Positions 11,545 to 21,573 of a stretch of DNA of 64,000 nt are shown here, one piece after another (within the stretch, counting starts at the first letter, position 1; each line of letters starts with the position of its first letter). The stretch is from Pseudovibrio axinellae (GTDB lineage Bacteria; Pseudomonadota; Alphaproteobacteria; Rhizobiales; Stappiaceae), in the NCBI RefSeq assembly GCF_900110875.1, contig NZ_FOFM01000004.1:285423-349422 (forward strand). Reading direction: 5' to 3'. Below the pieces are notes generated by a model. The model was not told where the DNA came from and did no database searches. It saw only the letters and a list, made by a program, of their open reading frames with translations. A program made the translations under genes and the position numbers.

Positions 11545-13073
11545 TGAACGACTGGTCCATCCTTTCCATCACGACGTTTCTCCCGCTGGTAGGTGTGTTC
11601 TTCATCCTGCTGGTGCGGGGGGACGACCCAGATGCGAAAACGAATATTCGGCGTGTTGCGCTGATTACGACGAGTTTCACATTCATCGTCTCTTTGTTCA
11701 TCTGGGGCGGGTTCACCAACGAGAACCCTGGCTTCCAGATGGTGGAGAAATACAACTGGTTTGGTGAAACCTTCACCTACCACATGGGTGTCGACGGCAT
11801 TTCAATGCTGTTTGTGATCCTGACGACTTTCCTGATGCCACTTTGTATTTTGGCAAGCTGGGAGAGCATTCAGGACCGCGTGAAAGAATACATGATCGCC
11901 TTCCTCGTTCTGGAAACACTGATGATCGGTGTGTTCTGTTCGCTGGATCTGGTGCTGTTTTACGTATTCTTTGAAGCTGGCCTTATCCCGATGTTCCTTA
12001 TCATCGGTGTTTGGGGTGGCCCGCGCCGCGTTTATGCAAGCTACAAGTTCTTCCTGTACACGCTGCTTGGCTCCGTGCTGATGCTGGCGGCTATTATGGC
12101 TATGTACTGGCAGGCTGGTACGCTGGATATTCCAACTCTTCTCAATGAGAGTGAATTCCCAGCAGCGATGCAGACGTGGTTGTGGCTGGCCTTCTTTGCA
12201 AGCTTTGCTGTTAAGATGCCAATGTGGCCGGTTCACACCTGGTTGCCAGATGCTCACGTGGAAGCGCCAACGGCTGGTTCTGTTGTTCTGGCTGCGATCC
12301 TGCTGAAGATGGGTGGTTATGGGTTCATTCGGTTTTCACTGCCAATGTTCCCAATCGCCAGCGATATGTTCGCACCATTCATCTTCACGCTGTCTGTTGT
12401 GGCGATCATCTACACCTCGCTGGTGGCACTTGCTCAGGAAGACATCAAGAAGCTGATTGCGTATTCGTCTGTAGCTCACATGGGCTTTGTGACCATGGGC
12501 ATCTTCTCTGCCAATGCGCAGGGTATTGAAGGCGCGATCTTCATGATGCTTGCACACGGCCTGATCTCCGGCGCACTGTTCTTGTGTGTTGGTGTGATTT
12601 ATGATCGGATGCATACCCGCCAGATTTCGGCTTATGGTGGCCTTGTAAACAACATGCCGCGCTATGCAGTTGCGTTTATGATCTTCACCATGGCGAATGT
12701 GGGTCTGCCAGGTACTGCTGGTTTTGTTGGTGAATTTCTGACAATGGTTGGTGTGTTCCAGGTGAACACCTGGGTCGCATTCTTTGCTGCTACCGGTGTG
12801 ATCTTGTCAGCTGCTTATGCGTTGTTCCTTTATCGCCGCGTTGTCTTTGGCGCGCTGGAAAAGGAAAGCCTCAAGTCCATGTTGGACTTGAATGGGCGTG
12901 AAAAGCTGATTTTGGCACCGCTTATCATTTTGACCATCTTCTTCGGGTTCTACCCAGCAGCAGTGCTGGATGTGACGTCCGCGTCCGTTGATGCCCTTAT
13001 CACAAACTACAATGCAGCGCTTGATGCAGGTGGCCTTGGTGCCCATGCAGCCGCTGCAGTGTCTAGCCATTAA
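11544..13073 (+). CDS. nuoM: NADH-quinone oxidoreductase subunit M
   Basis: NuoM is the middle antiporter-like proton-pumping subunit of complex I. The ATG at 11544 overlaps the nuoL stop. The frame extends 37 codons further into nuoL, but that part is not conserved in type. The family segments [21 protein letters not shown] and [27 protein letters not shown] are intact. The length of 509 residues is normal. nuoN follows after 18 bp with a GGGGAG ribosome binding site. Confidence 0.98.
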   Translation: MNDWSILSITTFLPLVGVFFILLVRGDDPDAKTNIRRVALITTSFTFIVSLFIWGGFTNENPGFQMVEKYNWFGETFTYHMGVDGISMLFVILTTFLMPLCILASWESIQDRVKEYMIAFLVLETLMIGVFCSLDLVLFYVFFEAGLIPMFLIIGVWGGPRRVYASYKFFLYTLLGSVLMLAAIMAMYWQAGTLDIPTLLNESEFPAAMQTWLWLAFFASFAVKMPMWPVHTWLPDAHVEAPTAGSVVLAAILLKMGGYGFIRFSLPMFPIASDMFAPFIFTLSVVAIIYTSLVALAQEDIKKLIAYSSVAHMGFVTMGIFSANAQGIEGAIFMMLAHGLISGALFLCVGVIYDRMHTRQISAYGGLVNNMPRYAVAFMIFTMANVGLPGTAGFVGEFLTMVGVFQVNTWVAFFAATGVILSAAYALFLYRRVVFGALEKESLKSMLDLNGREKLILAPLIILTIFFGFYPAAVLDVTSASVDALITNYNAALDAGGLGAHAAAAVSSH

Positions 13074-13091
13074 CAGGGGAGCTGCGCACTC

Positions 13092-14585
13092 ATGACTGCT
13101 GAGCTTCTAGCAATGCCTGATCTAATGCCAGCCTTGCCCGAGATCCTTTTGGTTCTCGGTGCATTGGCGCTGCTGATGGTTGGGGCTTTTGGTGGAGAGA
13201 AATCTACTCCACTGGTAACGGGTATCTGCGTTGCGCTGCTTACTGTTGCAGGTTTGATCCTGCTGGTTAGCCCGCATTACGGCACGACCTTCAACGGTGC
13301 TTTCGTACAGGATGCATTTTCCCAGTACATGAAGGTGCTGGTGTTGATTGGTTCTGGCTTTGCAATTGCAATGTCGGTTGCCTACGCACGTTCTCAAAAC
13401 TTTGACCGCTTTGAATACCCGATCCTGATCGTGCTCGCGACGGTTGGTATGATGCTGATGCTATCTGCCAACGATCTGATCTCGATGTACCTGGGTGTTG
13501 AACTGCAGTCTCTTGCTTTGTACGTGGTTGCATCGATCAACCGTGACTCTGTGCGTTCAACAGAAGCGGGCCTGAAGTACTTTGTCCTTGGGGCGTTGTC
13601 TTCAGGTATGCTGCTTTACGGCATGTCCTTCATCTACGGATTTACGGGCCATACTGACTTTGTTGGTATCGCAAGTGCGTTGACTGACGAGCAGGCATCG
13701 CGTGGTCTTGTGTTTGGTATCGCAGGTCCGTTGATTGACGAACGGGCATCGCTTGGTGTTGTGTTTGGTATCGTGTTCATGCTGGCAGGTATTGCCTTCA
13801 AGATCTCTGCGGTTCCGTTCCACATGTGGACCCCGGATGTTTATGAGGGTGCACCAACGCCGGTAACTGCATTCTTTGCAGCTGCGCCCAAGATTGCCGC
13901 ATTCGGTATGCTGGTGCGTGTGCTGATTGAAGCTCTGGGTGATGTGACCACTGACTGGCAGCAGATCGTTGTGTTCATCTCGATCGCATCGATGGGTCTT
14001 GGTGCCTTTGCTGCTATCGGTCAAAAGAACATCAAGCGTCTGATGGCTTATTCCTCTATCGGTAATATGGGCTATGCGCTTGTCGGCCTGGCTGCGGGTA
14101 CACAAGCTGGTGTTCACGGCCTGATCGTGTTCATGACTGCTTACCTTGCCATGACACTGGGTGCGTTTGCTTGCATCTTGTCCATGCGTCGTAAAGAAGG
14201 CATGGTTGAAGAGATTTCTGATCTGGCTGGTCTTTCCAAGACCAACTTGCCAATGGCGATGCTGCTGGCTGTGATTATGTTCTCTTTGACAGGTCTGCCA
14301 CCGCTTATCGGCTTCTTCGGTAAGTTCTACGTCTTTATTGCTGCTATGGAAGCTGGCCTTGTGCCACTGGTGGTGATTGGTCTGGTGGCCAGCGTTGTTG
14401 CAGCCTATTACTATCTGCGTGTTATCAAAGTGATGTTCTTTGATGAGCCAACTGGTGAATTCTTGCCAATGTCCGGCGAGATGAAAATTGTACTGGGTCT
14501 TTCCAGTGCGGTTGTTGGCCTGTTCTTCATCATGCCGGAACCGATCATGAATGCTGCTGCGAATGCAGCAAGCGTTCTGTTCTAG
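13092..14585 (+). CDS. nuoN: NADH-quinone oxidoreductase subunit N, with an internal tandem duplication
   Basis: NuoN is the antiporter-like proton-pumping subunit next to the NuoA/J/K/H module. Conserved segments include [13 protein letters not shown] and [27 protein letters not shown]. The frame encodes 497 residues, about 17 more than I recall for Rhizobiales NuoN (near 480). The excess matches a 51-bp in-frame tandem repeat at 13680-13781, which duplicates a loop and helix-start segment just before the conserved [10 protein letters not shown] region. The frame is otherwise intact and the protein is probably functional. Confidence 0.96.
   Translation: MTAELLAMPDLMPALPEILLVLGALALLMVGAFGGEKSTPLVTGICVALLTVAGLILLVSPHYGTTFNGAFVQDAFSQYMKVLVLIGSGFAIAMSVAYARSQNFDRFEYPILIVLATVGMMLMLSANDLISMYLGVELQSLALYVVASINRDSVRSTEAGLKYFVLGALSSGMLLYGMSFIYGFTGHTDFVGIASALTDEQASRGLVFGIAGPLIDERASLGVVFGIVFMLAGIAFKISAVPFHMWTPDVYEGAPTPVTAFFAAAPKIAAFGMLVRVLIEALGDVTTDWQQIVVFISIASMGLGAFAAIGQKNIKRLMAYSSIGNMGYALVGLAAGTQAGVHGLIVFMTAYLAMTLGAFACILSMRRKEGMVEEISDLAGLSKTNLPMAMLLAVIMFSLTGLPPLIGFFGKFYVFIAAMEAGLVPLVVIGLVASVVAAYYYLRVIKVMFFDEPTGEFLPMSGEMKIVLGLSSAVVGLFFIMPEPIMNAAANAASVLF
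13680..13781 (+). repeat. 51-bp in-frame tandem duplication inside nuoN
   Basis: Copy 1 (13680-13730) and copy 2 (13731-13781) encode similar 17-residue units, beginning [14 protein letters not shown] and [14 protein letters not shown]. Identity is high but not complete, so the duplication is not fresh. Confidence 0.9.
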
Positions 14586-14595
14586 TTCCTGACCC

Positions 14596-15366
14596 ATGAC
14601 AGGTATTTTAAAAGATCAAGGCCCGGTGCGTTCAGCGCCGGGCTTTTATTTTGAGCACTATGACCAACTTGGCTCGACCAACACCCATGGCTTACAAAAG
14701 GCGCGGAACGGACATCCTGGAAATCTCTGGGTTCGCTCTGATGTACAGCTTTGTGGTCGCGGCCGGCGTGGTCGTGAGTGGACGTCTGAGTCCGGTAATC
14801 TGTTTGCCTCCGTTTTGCTGCGCGTTGGCATGAAGGACGACAAGATCGTTCAGCTGCCTTTTGTTGCAGCTCTTGCACTTGGAGAAGCGGTTGAACGGGC
14901 GACAGGCACGATTGGTTTGGCTGAACTGAAGTGGCCGAATGATGTGCTCATTGATGGACAAAAGGTCTCTGGCATATTGCTTGAGAGCGAAAGTGGGCCT
15001 AATGGTGAGCTGTGCCTTGTGTGTGGATTTGGTGTGAATGTGTCACATCATCCTGACCTTGGTGATTATGCGGTCACGGATTTGCGCAGTATGGGCTATA
15101 GATGTGAGCCCTCTCAGGTGTTTGACGCGCTTGCGCAAAGTTTCTCCCGATGGCTTGAGACGTGGAAAGCAGCCAGTGGATTTGATGAGATACGATCTGC
15201 ATGGTTGCGGCGTGCCGTTGGCCGGGGGAAACCCATTCGCGTCCGCTTAAGTAACGAAGAATTTTCCGGTGTCTTTATAGATATCGATCAAATGGGCCGT
15301 CTGATCGTCAAGCTCGATCAAGGCGGAGAACGGCTGGTGACAGCCGGAGATGTATTTTTTTCCTAA
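14596..15366 (+). CDS. birA: Biotin--[acetyl-CoA-carboxylase] ligase
   Basis: This enzyme activates biotin with ATP and attaches it to the carrier protein of biotin-dependent carboxylases. The catalytic signature is present (GRGRRGREWTSESGNLFASVLL, about residues 54-75), as is KWPNDVLIDGQKVSGILLE. It lacks the N-terminal DNA-binding domain of E. coli BirA, so it is a ligase only, as usual in alphaproteobacteria. The start is uncertain: ATG 14596 or GTG 14626. In either case the first codons overlap the terminator-like hairpin that follows nuoN. The birA position after nuoN is typical for the order. Confidence 0.93.
   Translation: MTGILKDQGPVRSAPGFYFEHYDQLGSTNTHGLQKARNGHPGNLWVRSDVQLCGRGRRGREWTSESGNLFASVLLRVGMKDDKIVQLPFVAALALGEAVERATGTIGLAELKWPNDVLIDGQKVSGILLESESGPNGELCLVCGFGVNVSHHPDLGDYAVTDLRSMGYRCEPSQVFDALAQSFSRWLETWKAASGFDEIRSAWLRRAVGRGKPIRVRLSNEEFSGVFIDIDQMGRLIVKLDQGGERLVTAGDVFFS
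14621..14652 (+). terminator. Terminator-like hairpin after nuoN, inside the 5' end of birA
   Basis: GCCCGGTGC (14621-14629) pairs with GCGCCGGGC (14635-14643) around a 5-nt loop and is followed by TTTTATTTT. It has the form of a Rho-independent terminator for the nuo operon but lies within the first codons of birA. Confidence 0.75.
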
Positions 15367-15443
15367 AGACGTGCATCAGGCGCGCCACTGGTATTTTCCA
15401 ATGAGCGAAGCCGCAGGTCCCATAGGATTTCAAGGAGAATATA

Positions 15444-17111
15444 ATGTCGAGCACACAAGAGCTCGTATTCCTGCCTTTGGGCGGTGTTGGCGAAATTGGT
15501 ATGAACCTTGGCCTTTATGGATATGGGCCGGAGGATGACCGACGCTGGTTGATTGTTGATTTTGGAATTTCGTTTGCCGGGCCGGAGTTGCCGGGTGTGG
15601 ATCTCGTTCTTCCTGATATTCGTTTTCTGGAAGAGGAACGCTCGCGTATTGACGGGATTGTTATTACGCATGCCCATGAAGATCACTATGGTGCGCTGAC
15701 CTATCTGTGGAAGCGTTTGGAACTGCCGGTCTTTGCTACAGAGTTTACTGCGCGCTTGCTGGAAGCCAAGCTGGCTGGCGATGGGGCGGACTACGAGATC
15801 CCTGTAACCGTTGTCAATCAGGGCGACCGTTTTCAAACTGGTCCGTTTGATGTTGAGATGGTGACCATGACCCACTCGATCCCTGAGCCGTGTGCTCTGG
15901 CGATCCGTGTTGGTGGGCAGCTTGTATTGCATTCCGGTGACTGGAAAATCGATCTCACTCCGGGTGTTGGTAAAGCAATTGATCTTCAACGCTTGCGTGA
16001 ACTGGGCGATGAAGGCGTTGATGTTTTCGTTTGCGACAGTACCAACGCGGTGCGTGATGGTGTCAGCCCGAGTGAAGCGGATGTAAAAGAAGAGCTGACC
16101 AAGCTCATTCAAGCCGCGCCTCATCGTGTTGCTGTAACGACTTTTGCTTCTAACGTGGCGCGTATGCGTGCGGTGGCAGAAGCGGCGATGGCTGCTGAGC
16201 GCGAGATTGTTGTCATTGGCCGTAGCATGCAGCGTACTGTGGAAATTGCCCGCGACCTTGGCTATCTGGATGGGCTTGCACCGTTTCGCGATGAAGAAAC
16301 CTACGGCTCTTTGCCCCGCGATAAAGTTGTTGCGCTGTGCACCGGGTCTCAAGGTGAAGCCCGTGCTGCGATGGCACGGATCGCTGGCGACCAGCACCGT
16401 CAGGTCGCGTTGTCAGCCGGTGATACTGTAATCTTTTCCAGCCGGACGATTCCAGGCAATGAAAAGGCCGTGTCCGGGATAATCAACCAATTGATCGAGC
16501 AGGGCCTGCGCGTGATTACAGATCGTGATGCGCTTGTGCACGTATCTGGCCATCCGCGTCGTGGTGAACTGGATCAGGTTTATAACCTGGTGCGTCCTAA
16601 GAAGGTTCTTCCTGTGCACGGCGAACCGTTGCATTTGAAGTGCCATGAAAGCTTTGCGCGCGGCAAAGGTGTCAAGGATGTCAAAATCATCCGCGATGGT
16701 GACATGGTTCGTCTGCACCCAGGTGGCTTGAAGGTTATTGACGAAGCGCCCGCTGGTATTATTGTTCGCGATGGCCACTTGATGGCTCCTCCGGAAGAGA
16801 CCGGGGTTCAGGAACGTCGTAAGCTCTCCTACGGAGGGTGTGTGACCGTTTCTTTGATCGTTGATGGCCGCGGAGAGCTGCTCGGCGATATTGATGTGGT
16901 TTTGTTTGGTATGCCGGATGAAACAGAAAATGGAACTCCGTTTGAAGATGCAGTTCGCGATGCGGTGTATGGAGCGGTGATCTCCATTCCCAAAAGCCGT
17001 CGCCGTGATGTGGAGCTGGTGCGTGAGGCTGCGCGGCGGGCCGGTCGCTATGCTGTTGTTGAGCACTGGGGCAAAAAGCCATTGTGCAAGGCATTGGTTC
17101 AGCGTGTTTAG
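15444..17111 (+). CDS. rnj: Ribonuclease J
   Basis: RNase J is a metallo-beta-lactamase/beta-CASP nuclease with 5'-to-3' exonuclease and endonuclease activity in mRNA turnover and rRNA maturation. The zinc motif HAHEDH is at residues 76-81 and further metal ligands follow (HSGDWKID, CDSTNA). The beta-CASP part includes CTGSQGEARAAMARIA and HVSGHPRRGEL. The 555 residues fit alphaproteobacterial RNase J. An AAGGAG ribosome binding site precedes the ATG. A terminator follows. Confidence 0.96.
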   Translation: MSSTQELVFLPLGGVGEIGMNLGLYGYGPEDDRRWLIVDFGISFAGPELPGVDLVLPDIRFLEEERSRIDGIVITHAHEDHYGALTYLWKRLELPVFATEFTARLLEAKLAGDGADYEIPVTVVNQGDRFQTGPFDVEMVTMTHSIPEPCALAIRVGGQLVLHSGDWKIDLTPGVGKAIDLQRLRELGDEGVDVFVCDSTNAVRDGVSPSEADVKEELTKLIQAAPHRVAVTTFASNVARMRAVAEAAMAAEREIVVIGRSMQRTVEIARDLGYLDGLAPFRDEETYGSLPRDKVVALCTGSQGEARAAMARIAGDQHRQVALSAGDTVIFSSRTIPGNEKAVSGIINQLIEQGLRVITDRDALVHVSGHPRRGELDQVYNLVRPKKVLPVHGEPLHLKCHESFARGKGVKDVKIIRDGDMVRLHPGGLKVIDEAPAGIIVRDGHLMAPPEETGVQERRKLSYGGCVTVSLIVDGRGELLGDIDVVLFGMPDETENGTPFEDAVRDAVYGAVISIPKSRRRDVELVREAARRAGRYAVVEHWGKKPLCKALVQRV

Positions 17112-17144
17112 CGCCAACTGACTTTTCACAGTGAATGATGTTTA

Positions 17145-17187
17145 CAAAGGCCGTGGGCGAGGGGATCGTCTGCGGCCTTTGACTTTT
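17145..17187 (+). terminator. Terminator after the RNase J gene
   Basis: CAAAGGCCG (17145-17153) pairs perfectly with CGGCCTTTG (17173-17181) around a 19-nt loop, followed by ACTTTT. It lies 34 bp after the rnj stop. Confidence 0.75.
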
Positions 17188-17253
17188 GGGCAAATAGACA
17201 TTGTGCTGTAAATCTGTTCCTTAGCTACTCATGTTTTTAGGGAAGGATACGTC

Positions 17254-17658
17254 ATGATTGGACGTTTGAACCACGTAGCGATTGCAGTCCTGGATATGGA
17301 CGAGGGCCTTAAAGTCTATCGTGATGCTCTGGGCGGCATTGCTTCTGAAAAAGTTGCTCAGCCGGACCACGGCGTTTCGACGGTCTTCATTGACTTGCCC
17401 AACACCAAGATTGAGTTGTTGGAGCCTCTCGGCGAAAACTCCCCAATTTCCAAATTTCTGGAGCGCAATACACAAGGTGGTATCCACCACATTTGTTATG
17501 AAGTCGATGATATCATCGCCGCGCGTGATCAGCTGGTTGCCAATGGTGCCCGGATTTTGGGAGATGGTGAGCCTAAAATTGGCGCACATGGTAAGTTGGT
17601 GCTGTTCCTGCATCCCAAAGACTTCCTAGGAACGCTGACCGAGCTGGAACAAGCCTGA
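17254..17658 (+). CDS. mce: Methylmalonyl-CoA epimerase
   Basis: This enzyme interconverts the (2R) and (2S) forms of methylmalonyl-CoA in propionyl-CoA degradation. The 134-residue protein is a vicinal-oxygen-chelate fold with the family's metal ligands in LNHVAIAV (H7) and GGIHHICYEVDD (about residues 74-85). It also has the ending HPKDFLGTLTELEQ, typical for the epimerase subgroup. It stands alone between RNase J and the DUF1467 gene, as in other Rhizobiales. Confidence 0.94.
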   Translation: MIGRLNHVAIAVLDMDEGLKVYRDALGGIASEKVAQPDHGVSTVFIDLPNTKIELLEPLGENSPISKFLERNTQGGIHHICYEVDDIIAARDQLVANGARILGDGEPKIGAHGKLVLFLHPKDFLGTLTELEQA

Positions 17659-17800
17659 TCGCCTTGATCTGGCAAAAACTCGTTAAGTCCTTGTCTTTGG
17701 CAGGGCAGGCTAGGTAATAACCTGTATTTTGTTGGTTTCTTTGTGTTAAAAGAGCGAAGCTAGAAACTTCGTATAAAAAGAAACCTCAGGAGCTGCACGT

Positions 17801-18079
17801 ATGGCCACCCCTCTTTTAGTTGCCGTCTATTTTATGATGTGGTGGATCTTGTTTCTCGCCATCTTGCCGTTTGGTATACGAACCCAGATTGAAGAGGGTG
17901 AGGTTGTTCCTGGAACAGCTGAAAGCGCTCCCAAACATCCTCAGATGTTGAAGAAGGTGATTATCAATACGGTGGTGACGACCATTGTGTTCGTGGCGTT
18001 CTATTTCTTTATGGAATCCGGCCTTGGAGCAAAGCTGTTCCCACTGGTTGACCGGATTATGGGTAATGCTCCGTCTTAA
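17801..18079 (+). CDS. DUF1467 family small membrane protein
   Basis: The frame encodes 92 residues with two hydrophobic helices, at about 5-25 and 52-72. The family's N-terminal pattern with tryptophans (FMMWWILFLAILPFGIRTQ) is clear. The family is restricted mainly to alphaproteobacteria and has no established role. The CAGGAG ribosome binding site is 9 bp upstream. The location between mce and proS is conserved in the order. Confidence 0.88.
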   Translation: MATPLLVAVYFMMWWILFLAILPFGIRTQIEEGEVVPGTAESAPKHPQMLKKVIINTVVTTIVFVAFYFFMESGLGAKLFPLVDRIMGNAPS

Positions 18080-18172
18080 GAGTGTTGAATTTGTTATATA
18101 TAACAATCTCTTGCGATCACAATCTAGTGTACTACATGATTAGTTAAGTGGCGTGCGGTGATGTGAACTTTC

Positions 18173-18202
18173 AAAAAGCGGTTCGTTGGAATCGCTTTTT
18201 TG
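18173..18202 (+). terminator. Terminator downstream of the DUF1467 gene
   Basis: AAAAAGCG (18173-18180) pairs with CGCTTTTT (18193-18200) and ends in a T-run. The A/T symmetry means it could work on both strands. Confidence 0.7.
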
Positions 18203-18340
18203 CGTTTTACGTGCGCTATCGTTTTGGGCGCTGGCCTTTCCAATTGGGATTGAAGACTGCAGTAGTTAGGGTATGCGGTTGGAATGAGGGCAGTAGGCTC
18301 GATTTCGCTTAGTTTGAGTGCGCAAGTATGGCGGGATTTT

Positions 18341-18371
18341 GCAAAAAAAAAGCAAGGCCGAGGCCTTGCTA
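18341..18371 (-). terminator. Minus-strand terminator with no annotated gene upstream
   Basis: AGCAAGGC/GCCTTGCT around CGAG (18351-18370) is followed, on the minus strand, by a run of nine T (plus-strand A at 18343-18351). It faces transcripts coming from 18.4-18.8 kb on the minus strand, where no protein gene was recognised. Confidence 0.6.
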
Positions 18372-18395
18372 TAAATACGAGTTCCGCGTCTAAAT

Positions 18396-18512
18396 GTTCT
18401 CTTTGCACTTGCGTAGAGTGCCGGCTGCAACCAAACGGGCGCCCGAGAACGTTCCTCCCAAGACTAAAGATCGCGATACTTAGCAACACCGCTTAAAGGT
18501 GTTGTTTTTGTT
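18396..18512 (+). ncRNA. Candidate small RNA with a CCUCCC motif and its own terminator
   Basis: A promoter-like pair, TTGCTA (18366-18371) and TCTAAA (18389-18394), has a 17-bp spacer. It precedes about 110 nt that can fold as GTTCTC/GAGAAC (18396-18401 with 18445-18450), which encloses a GCACT/AGTGC hairpin. Next comes an apparently single-stranded stretch with CCTCCC (18454-18459), complementary to ribosome binding sites. It ends with a 7-bp terminator stem (18484-18490 with 18498-18504) and TTTTTG. The plan of an exposed anti-Shine-Dalgarno motif followed by a terminator resembles rhizobial AbcR-type riboregulators. The identity is not established. A 28-codon frame starting at 18394 is an alternative. 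Confidence 0.5.
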
Positions 18513-18797
18513 GTTGGAGGCGACACTAGCCTAATGATTTGGGTTTGTCACTATTTTGTATCACTTCGCCGCAATTTTTTGCTTGCCTAATTTTTCGGCG
18601 ACATAATTGAGAATTTCTGCGGTCTGAAACGATAATAAGCATACCAAACCCGCAGGCATGGGGAAATGTCTCATAGAAAATTGGCATATAGCCATGTTGG
18701 CAGTTACAACAGGCGTTCTGGTTGCTAAGAAGGCATAGAAAAGAAGTTCGGCGGTAATGCTGAGCTTACTAGCCTTAAAAACTGAAGAGTTGAGCTA
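18513..18797. other. Intergenic stretch upstream of proS
   Basis: This 285-bp stretch holds the proS promoter region by position. It is relatively A+T rich. I saw no tRNA, no convincing small gene and no strong hairpin here. Confidence 0.4.
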
Positions 18798-20123
18798 ATG
18801 CGTTTGTCCCGATATTTCCTGCCTATTTTGAAGGAAACACCGAAAGAAGCCGAGATCGTTTCGCACCGCCTGATGCTGCGTGCGGGTATGATCCGTCAAC
18901 AGTCAGCCGGGATTTATGCATGGCTGCCTCTGGGCCATCGTGTGCTGAACAAGATCCAGCGTATTGTTGAAGAGGAGCAGAATCGCTCCGGCGCTGTCCA
19001 GTTGCTCATGCCTACAATCCAGTCTGCTGATTTGTGGCGTGAAAGCGGGCGTTATGATGCCTACGGCAAGGAAATGCTGCGCATTGAGGATCGTCATGGG
19101 CGCGACATGCTGTTTGGTCCGACCAACGAGGAGATGGTTACCGACATCTTCCGCAGTTATGTACGCTCTTACAAAGACCTGCCGTTGAACCTGTACCATA
19201 TCCAGTGGAAGTTCCGTGATGAGGTGCGCCCTCGCTTTGGGATCATGCGTGGCCGTGAATTCCTGATGAAAGACGCATACTCCTTCGACCTGGACAAAGA
19301 ACGCGCAACTGAATCCTACCAACGCATGTTTGTCGCTTACTTGCGTACATTCTCGCGTATGGGGCTGACCGCAATTCCGATGAAGGCTGATACTGGACCA
19401 ATCGGCGGCGACCTTTCACATGAGTTTATTGTGTTGGCGTCTACCGGTGAGAGTGAAGTGTTCCTTGATAAGGACATTCTTGAACTGCCGATTCCTGAGG
19501 AAAATATCGACTTTAATAGCGATCTATCCGGCATTATCGATCAGTGGACCACGCCTTATGCGGCAACTGATGAAATGCATGATGAAGCAGCGTTTGAAGC
19601 TGTTGCAGAAGACAAAAAGGTCTCGGCACGCGGCATTGAAGTTGGCCATATCTTCTACTTCGGCACGAAATACTCTGAGCCTATGGGCGCCAAGGTTATG
19701 ACGGCTGAAGGCAAGGAAACGCCCGTTCACATGGGCTCTTACGGCATCGGCGTCTCTCGTCTTTTGGGTGCTATCATTGAAGCCTGTCACGATGACAATG
19801 GTATCGTTTGGCCAAAAGAAGTTGCTCCTTTCCATGTTGGTTTGATCAACATGAAAGTGGGATCTGAGTGTGATGAGGTTTGTGAGAGCCTTTATGGTGA
19901 GCTCGAAAAAGCCGGTGTCGAAGTGCTGTTTGATGACCGCAAAACCAGTGCAGGCGCAAAGTTTGCGAGTATGGATCTGATCGGATTGCCTTACCAGTTG
20001 GTGGTTGGTCCGCGCGGATTGAAGAGCGGTGAAGTTGAAGTGAAAGACCGCGCAACAGGGGAACGCGAAATGATGACCCCAGAAGCAGCTGTGAACAAAC
20101 TGATTTCTGCCTTAAAGGGCTGA
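18798..20123 (+). CDS. proS: Prolyl-tRNA synthetase (bacterial short type)
   Basis: ProRS charges tRNA-Pro. At 441 residues it is the short alphaproteobacterial form, which lacks the editing insertion found in E. coli ProRS. Class II motifs are visible: motif 2 in [26 protein letters not shown] (about residues 135-160) and motif 3 near [14 protein letters not shown]. The C-terminal anticodon-binding domain ends with [10 protein letters not shown]. It lies upstream of lolC/E as in related genomes. Confidence 0.97.
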   Translation: MRLSRYFLPILKETPKEAEIVSHRLMLRAGMIRQQSAGIYAWLPLGHRVLNKIQRIVEEEQNRSGAVQLLMPTIQSADLWRESGRYDAYGKEMLRIEDRHGRDMLFGPTNEEMVTDIFRSYVRSYKDLPLNLYHIQWKFRDEVRPRFGIMRGREFLMKDAYSFDLDKERATESYQRMFVAYLRTFSRMGLTAIPMKADTGPIGGDLSHEFIVLASTGESEVFLDKDILELPIPEENIDFNSDLSGIIDQWTTPYAATDEMHDEAAFEAVAEDKKVSARGIEVGHIFYFGTKYSEPMGAKVMTAEGKETPVHMGSYGIGVSRLLGAIIEACHDDNGIVWPKEVAPFHVGLINMKVGSECDEVCESLYGELEKAGVEVLFDDRKTSAGAKFASMDLIGLPYQLVVGPRGLKSGEVEVKDRATGEREMMTPEAAVNKLISALKG

Positions 20124-20286
20124 TATCAGTGCGCGTTAGGGGTATCCTCTAAATTCGTGGGTAGAGACAGGATTCGGCGACTGTGCGGTTGCCGGGTCTT
20201 TAGCCAGCACATATGGCGCACTCCGCCTTACCTCCTCTATGCAGGGGGATTTTGAGCGGACGGGCGGAAACGGAGACTTGTGGAGT

Positions 20287-21573
20287 ATGACGGCAGAGTT
20301 TCAGGCGGCTCATCCCGGCAGGACACGGTGGTTTGCACCCTTTGAGTGGATGCTGGCAGGGCGGTATTTACGTTCAAGACGCAAAGAAACATTCATTTCT
20401 ATTATTGCCGGCCTTTCTTTCCTTGGGATCACGCTTGGTGTTGCGACCTTGATCATCGTCATGGCGGTCATGAATGGGTTTCGCACTGAGTTGCTGACGA
20501 AAATTCTGGGTATCAACGGTCACGTTCTGGTGCAGCCCATTGATAGTCCGCTCAATGACTTTGATGAAACCACTCTTAAACTGACCGGTATTGATGGCGT
20601 TGACTTTGCTATGCCTTTTGTTGAAGGGCAGGCAATGATTTCGGGCCCCGGTGCTGACCTTGGGGCATTGTTTCGCGGTGTACGCAAGTCTGACCTTGAT
20701 AAGTTGAGCCTTGTTTCCGACAATGTGTTGCTGGGAACGCTTGATGGGTTTGATGAAGGTGATGGCATCGCAATCGGGTCGCGTCTTGCTCGCCAGCTTG
20801 GCGTGAGCATTGGCGACAGCGTGCGTGTGATTACACCGCGCGGCAGTATAACCCCAATGGGTATGACGCCGCGTGTGAAGGCCTATCCCGTCTCTGCGAT
20901 TTTCCAGATCGGCATGAGCGAGTATGATGGTACGATCGCTTTCATGCCATTCAACGAAGCGCAGCTTTATTTCAATAAGGAGGGCCTGGCTACGGGTATT
21001 GAGGTTTATGCCGATGACCCAGATGCCGTTGGCCCATTGCGCCCGCTCATTGAAGAGGCCGCAGAACGACCTGTCTTTGTTTCTGACTGGCGTCAACGCA
21101 ATATGACGTTCTTCTCTGCGCTTGAAGTTGAGCGCAACGTTATGTTCCTGATTTTGACACTGATTGTGCTTGTGGCTGCTTTGAATATCATTTCAGGCAT
21201 GACTATGCTGGTGAAAGATAAGGGCCGCGATATCGCAGTGTTACGCACGATGGGTGCGACCCGTGGCGCTGTCATGCGGATTTTTATCATCACTGGTGCA
21301 AGTATTGGAACCATCGGAACATTTGCCGGATTTTTGCTGGGGACGCTGGTGTGCTGGAATATTGAAAGCATTCGTCAGGCAATTTCCTGGATGACGTCAA
21401 CAGAGCTGTTTTCGCCTGAACTTTATTTCTTGTCGAAGTTGCCAGCTGAGATGGATACCGGTGAAACGGCGAGTGTTGTTCTCATGGCTCTCGTTTTGAG
21501 CTTGCTGGCTACGATATACCCTGCCTGGCGTGCAGCCCGGCTCGATCCTGTTGAGGCTTTGCGCTACGAATGA
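20287..21573 (+). CDS. lolC: Lipoprotein-releasing system permease (LolC/LolE type)
   Basis: This is the inner-membrane permease of the LolCDE ABC transporter, which hands outer-membrane lipoproteins to LolA. It has one N-terminal transmembrane helix (about residues 37-60), a periplasmic MacB-type domain, and three C-terminal helices, a FtsX-like arrangement. Alphaproteobacteria usually have a single LolC/E protein, so the symbol is approximate. The ATG at 20287 gives 428 residues, the usual length. An in-frame ATG at 20239 would add 16 residues. Neither start has an ideal ribosome binding site. lolD overlaps its end by 4 bp. Confidence 0.93.
   Translation: MTAEFQAAHPGRTRWFAPFEWMLAGRYLRSRRKETFISIIAGLSFLGITLGVATLIIVMAVMNGFRTELLTKILGINGHVLVQPIDSPLNDFDETTLKLTGIDGVDFAMPFVEGQAMISGPGADLGALFRGVRKSDLDKLSLVSDNVLLGTLDGFDEGDGIAIGSRLARQLGVSIGDSVRVITPRGSITPMGMTPRVKAYPVSAIFQIGMSEYDGTIAFMPFNEAQLYFNKEGLATGIEVYADDPDAVGPLRPLIEEAAERPVFVSDWRQRNMTFFSALEVERNVMFLILTLIVLVAALNIISGMTMLVKDKGRDIAVLRTMGATRGAVMRIFIITGASIGTIGTFAGFLLGTLVCWNIESIRQAISWMTSTELFSPELYFLSKLPAEMDTGETASVVLMALVLSLLATIYPAWRAARLDPVEALRYE

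Noticed and set aside
13602..14597. A 331-codon minus-strand frame opposite nuoN
   Set aside because: It is antisense to a conserved subunit gene, has a His/Gln/Thr-rich composition typical of a shadow frame, and has no recognisable motif.
18124..18489. A 121-codon minus-strand frame in the gap before proS
   Set aside because: It runs through two terminator hairpins and has no protein-like composition; the region is better explained as RNA elements.
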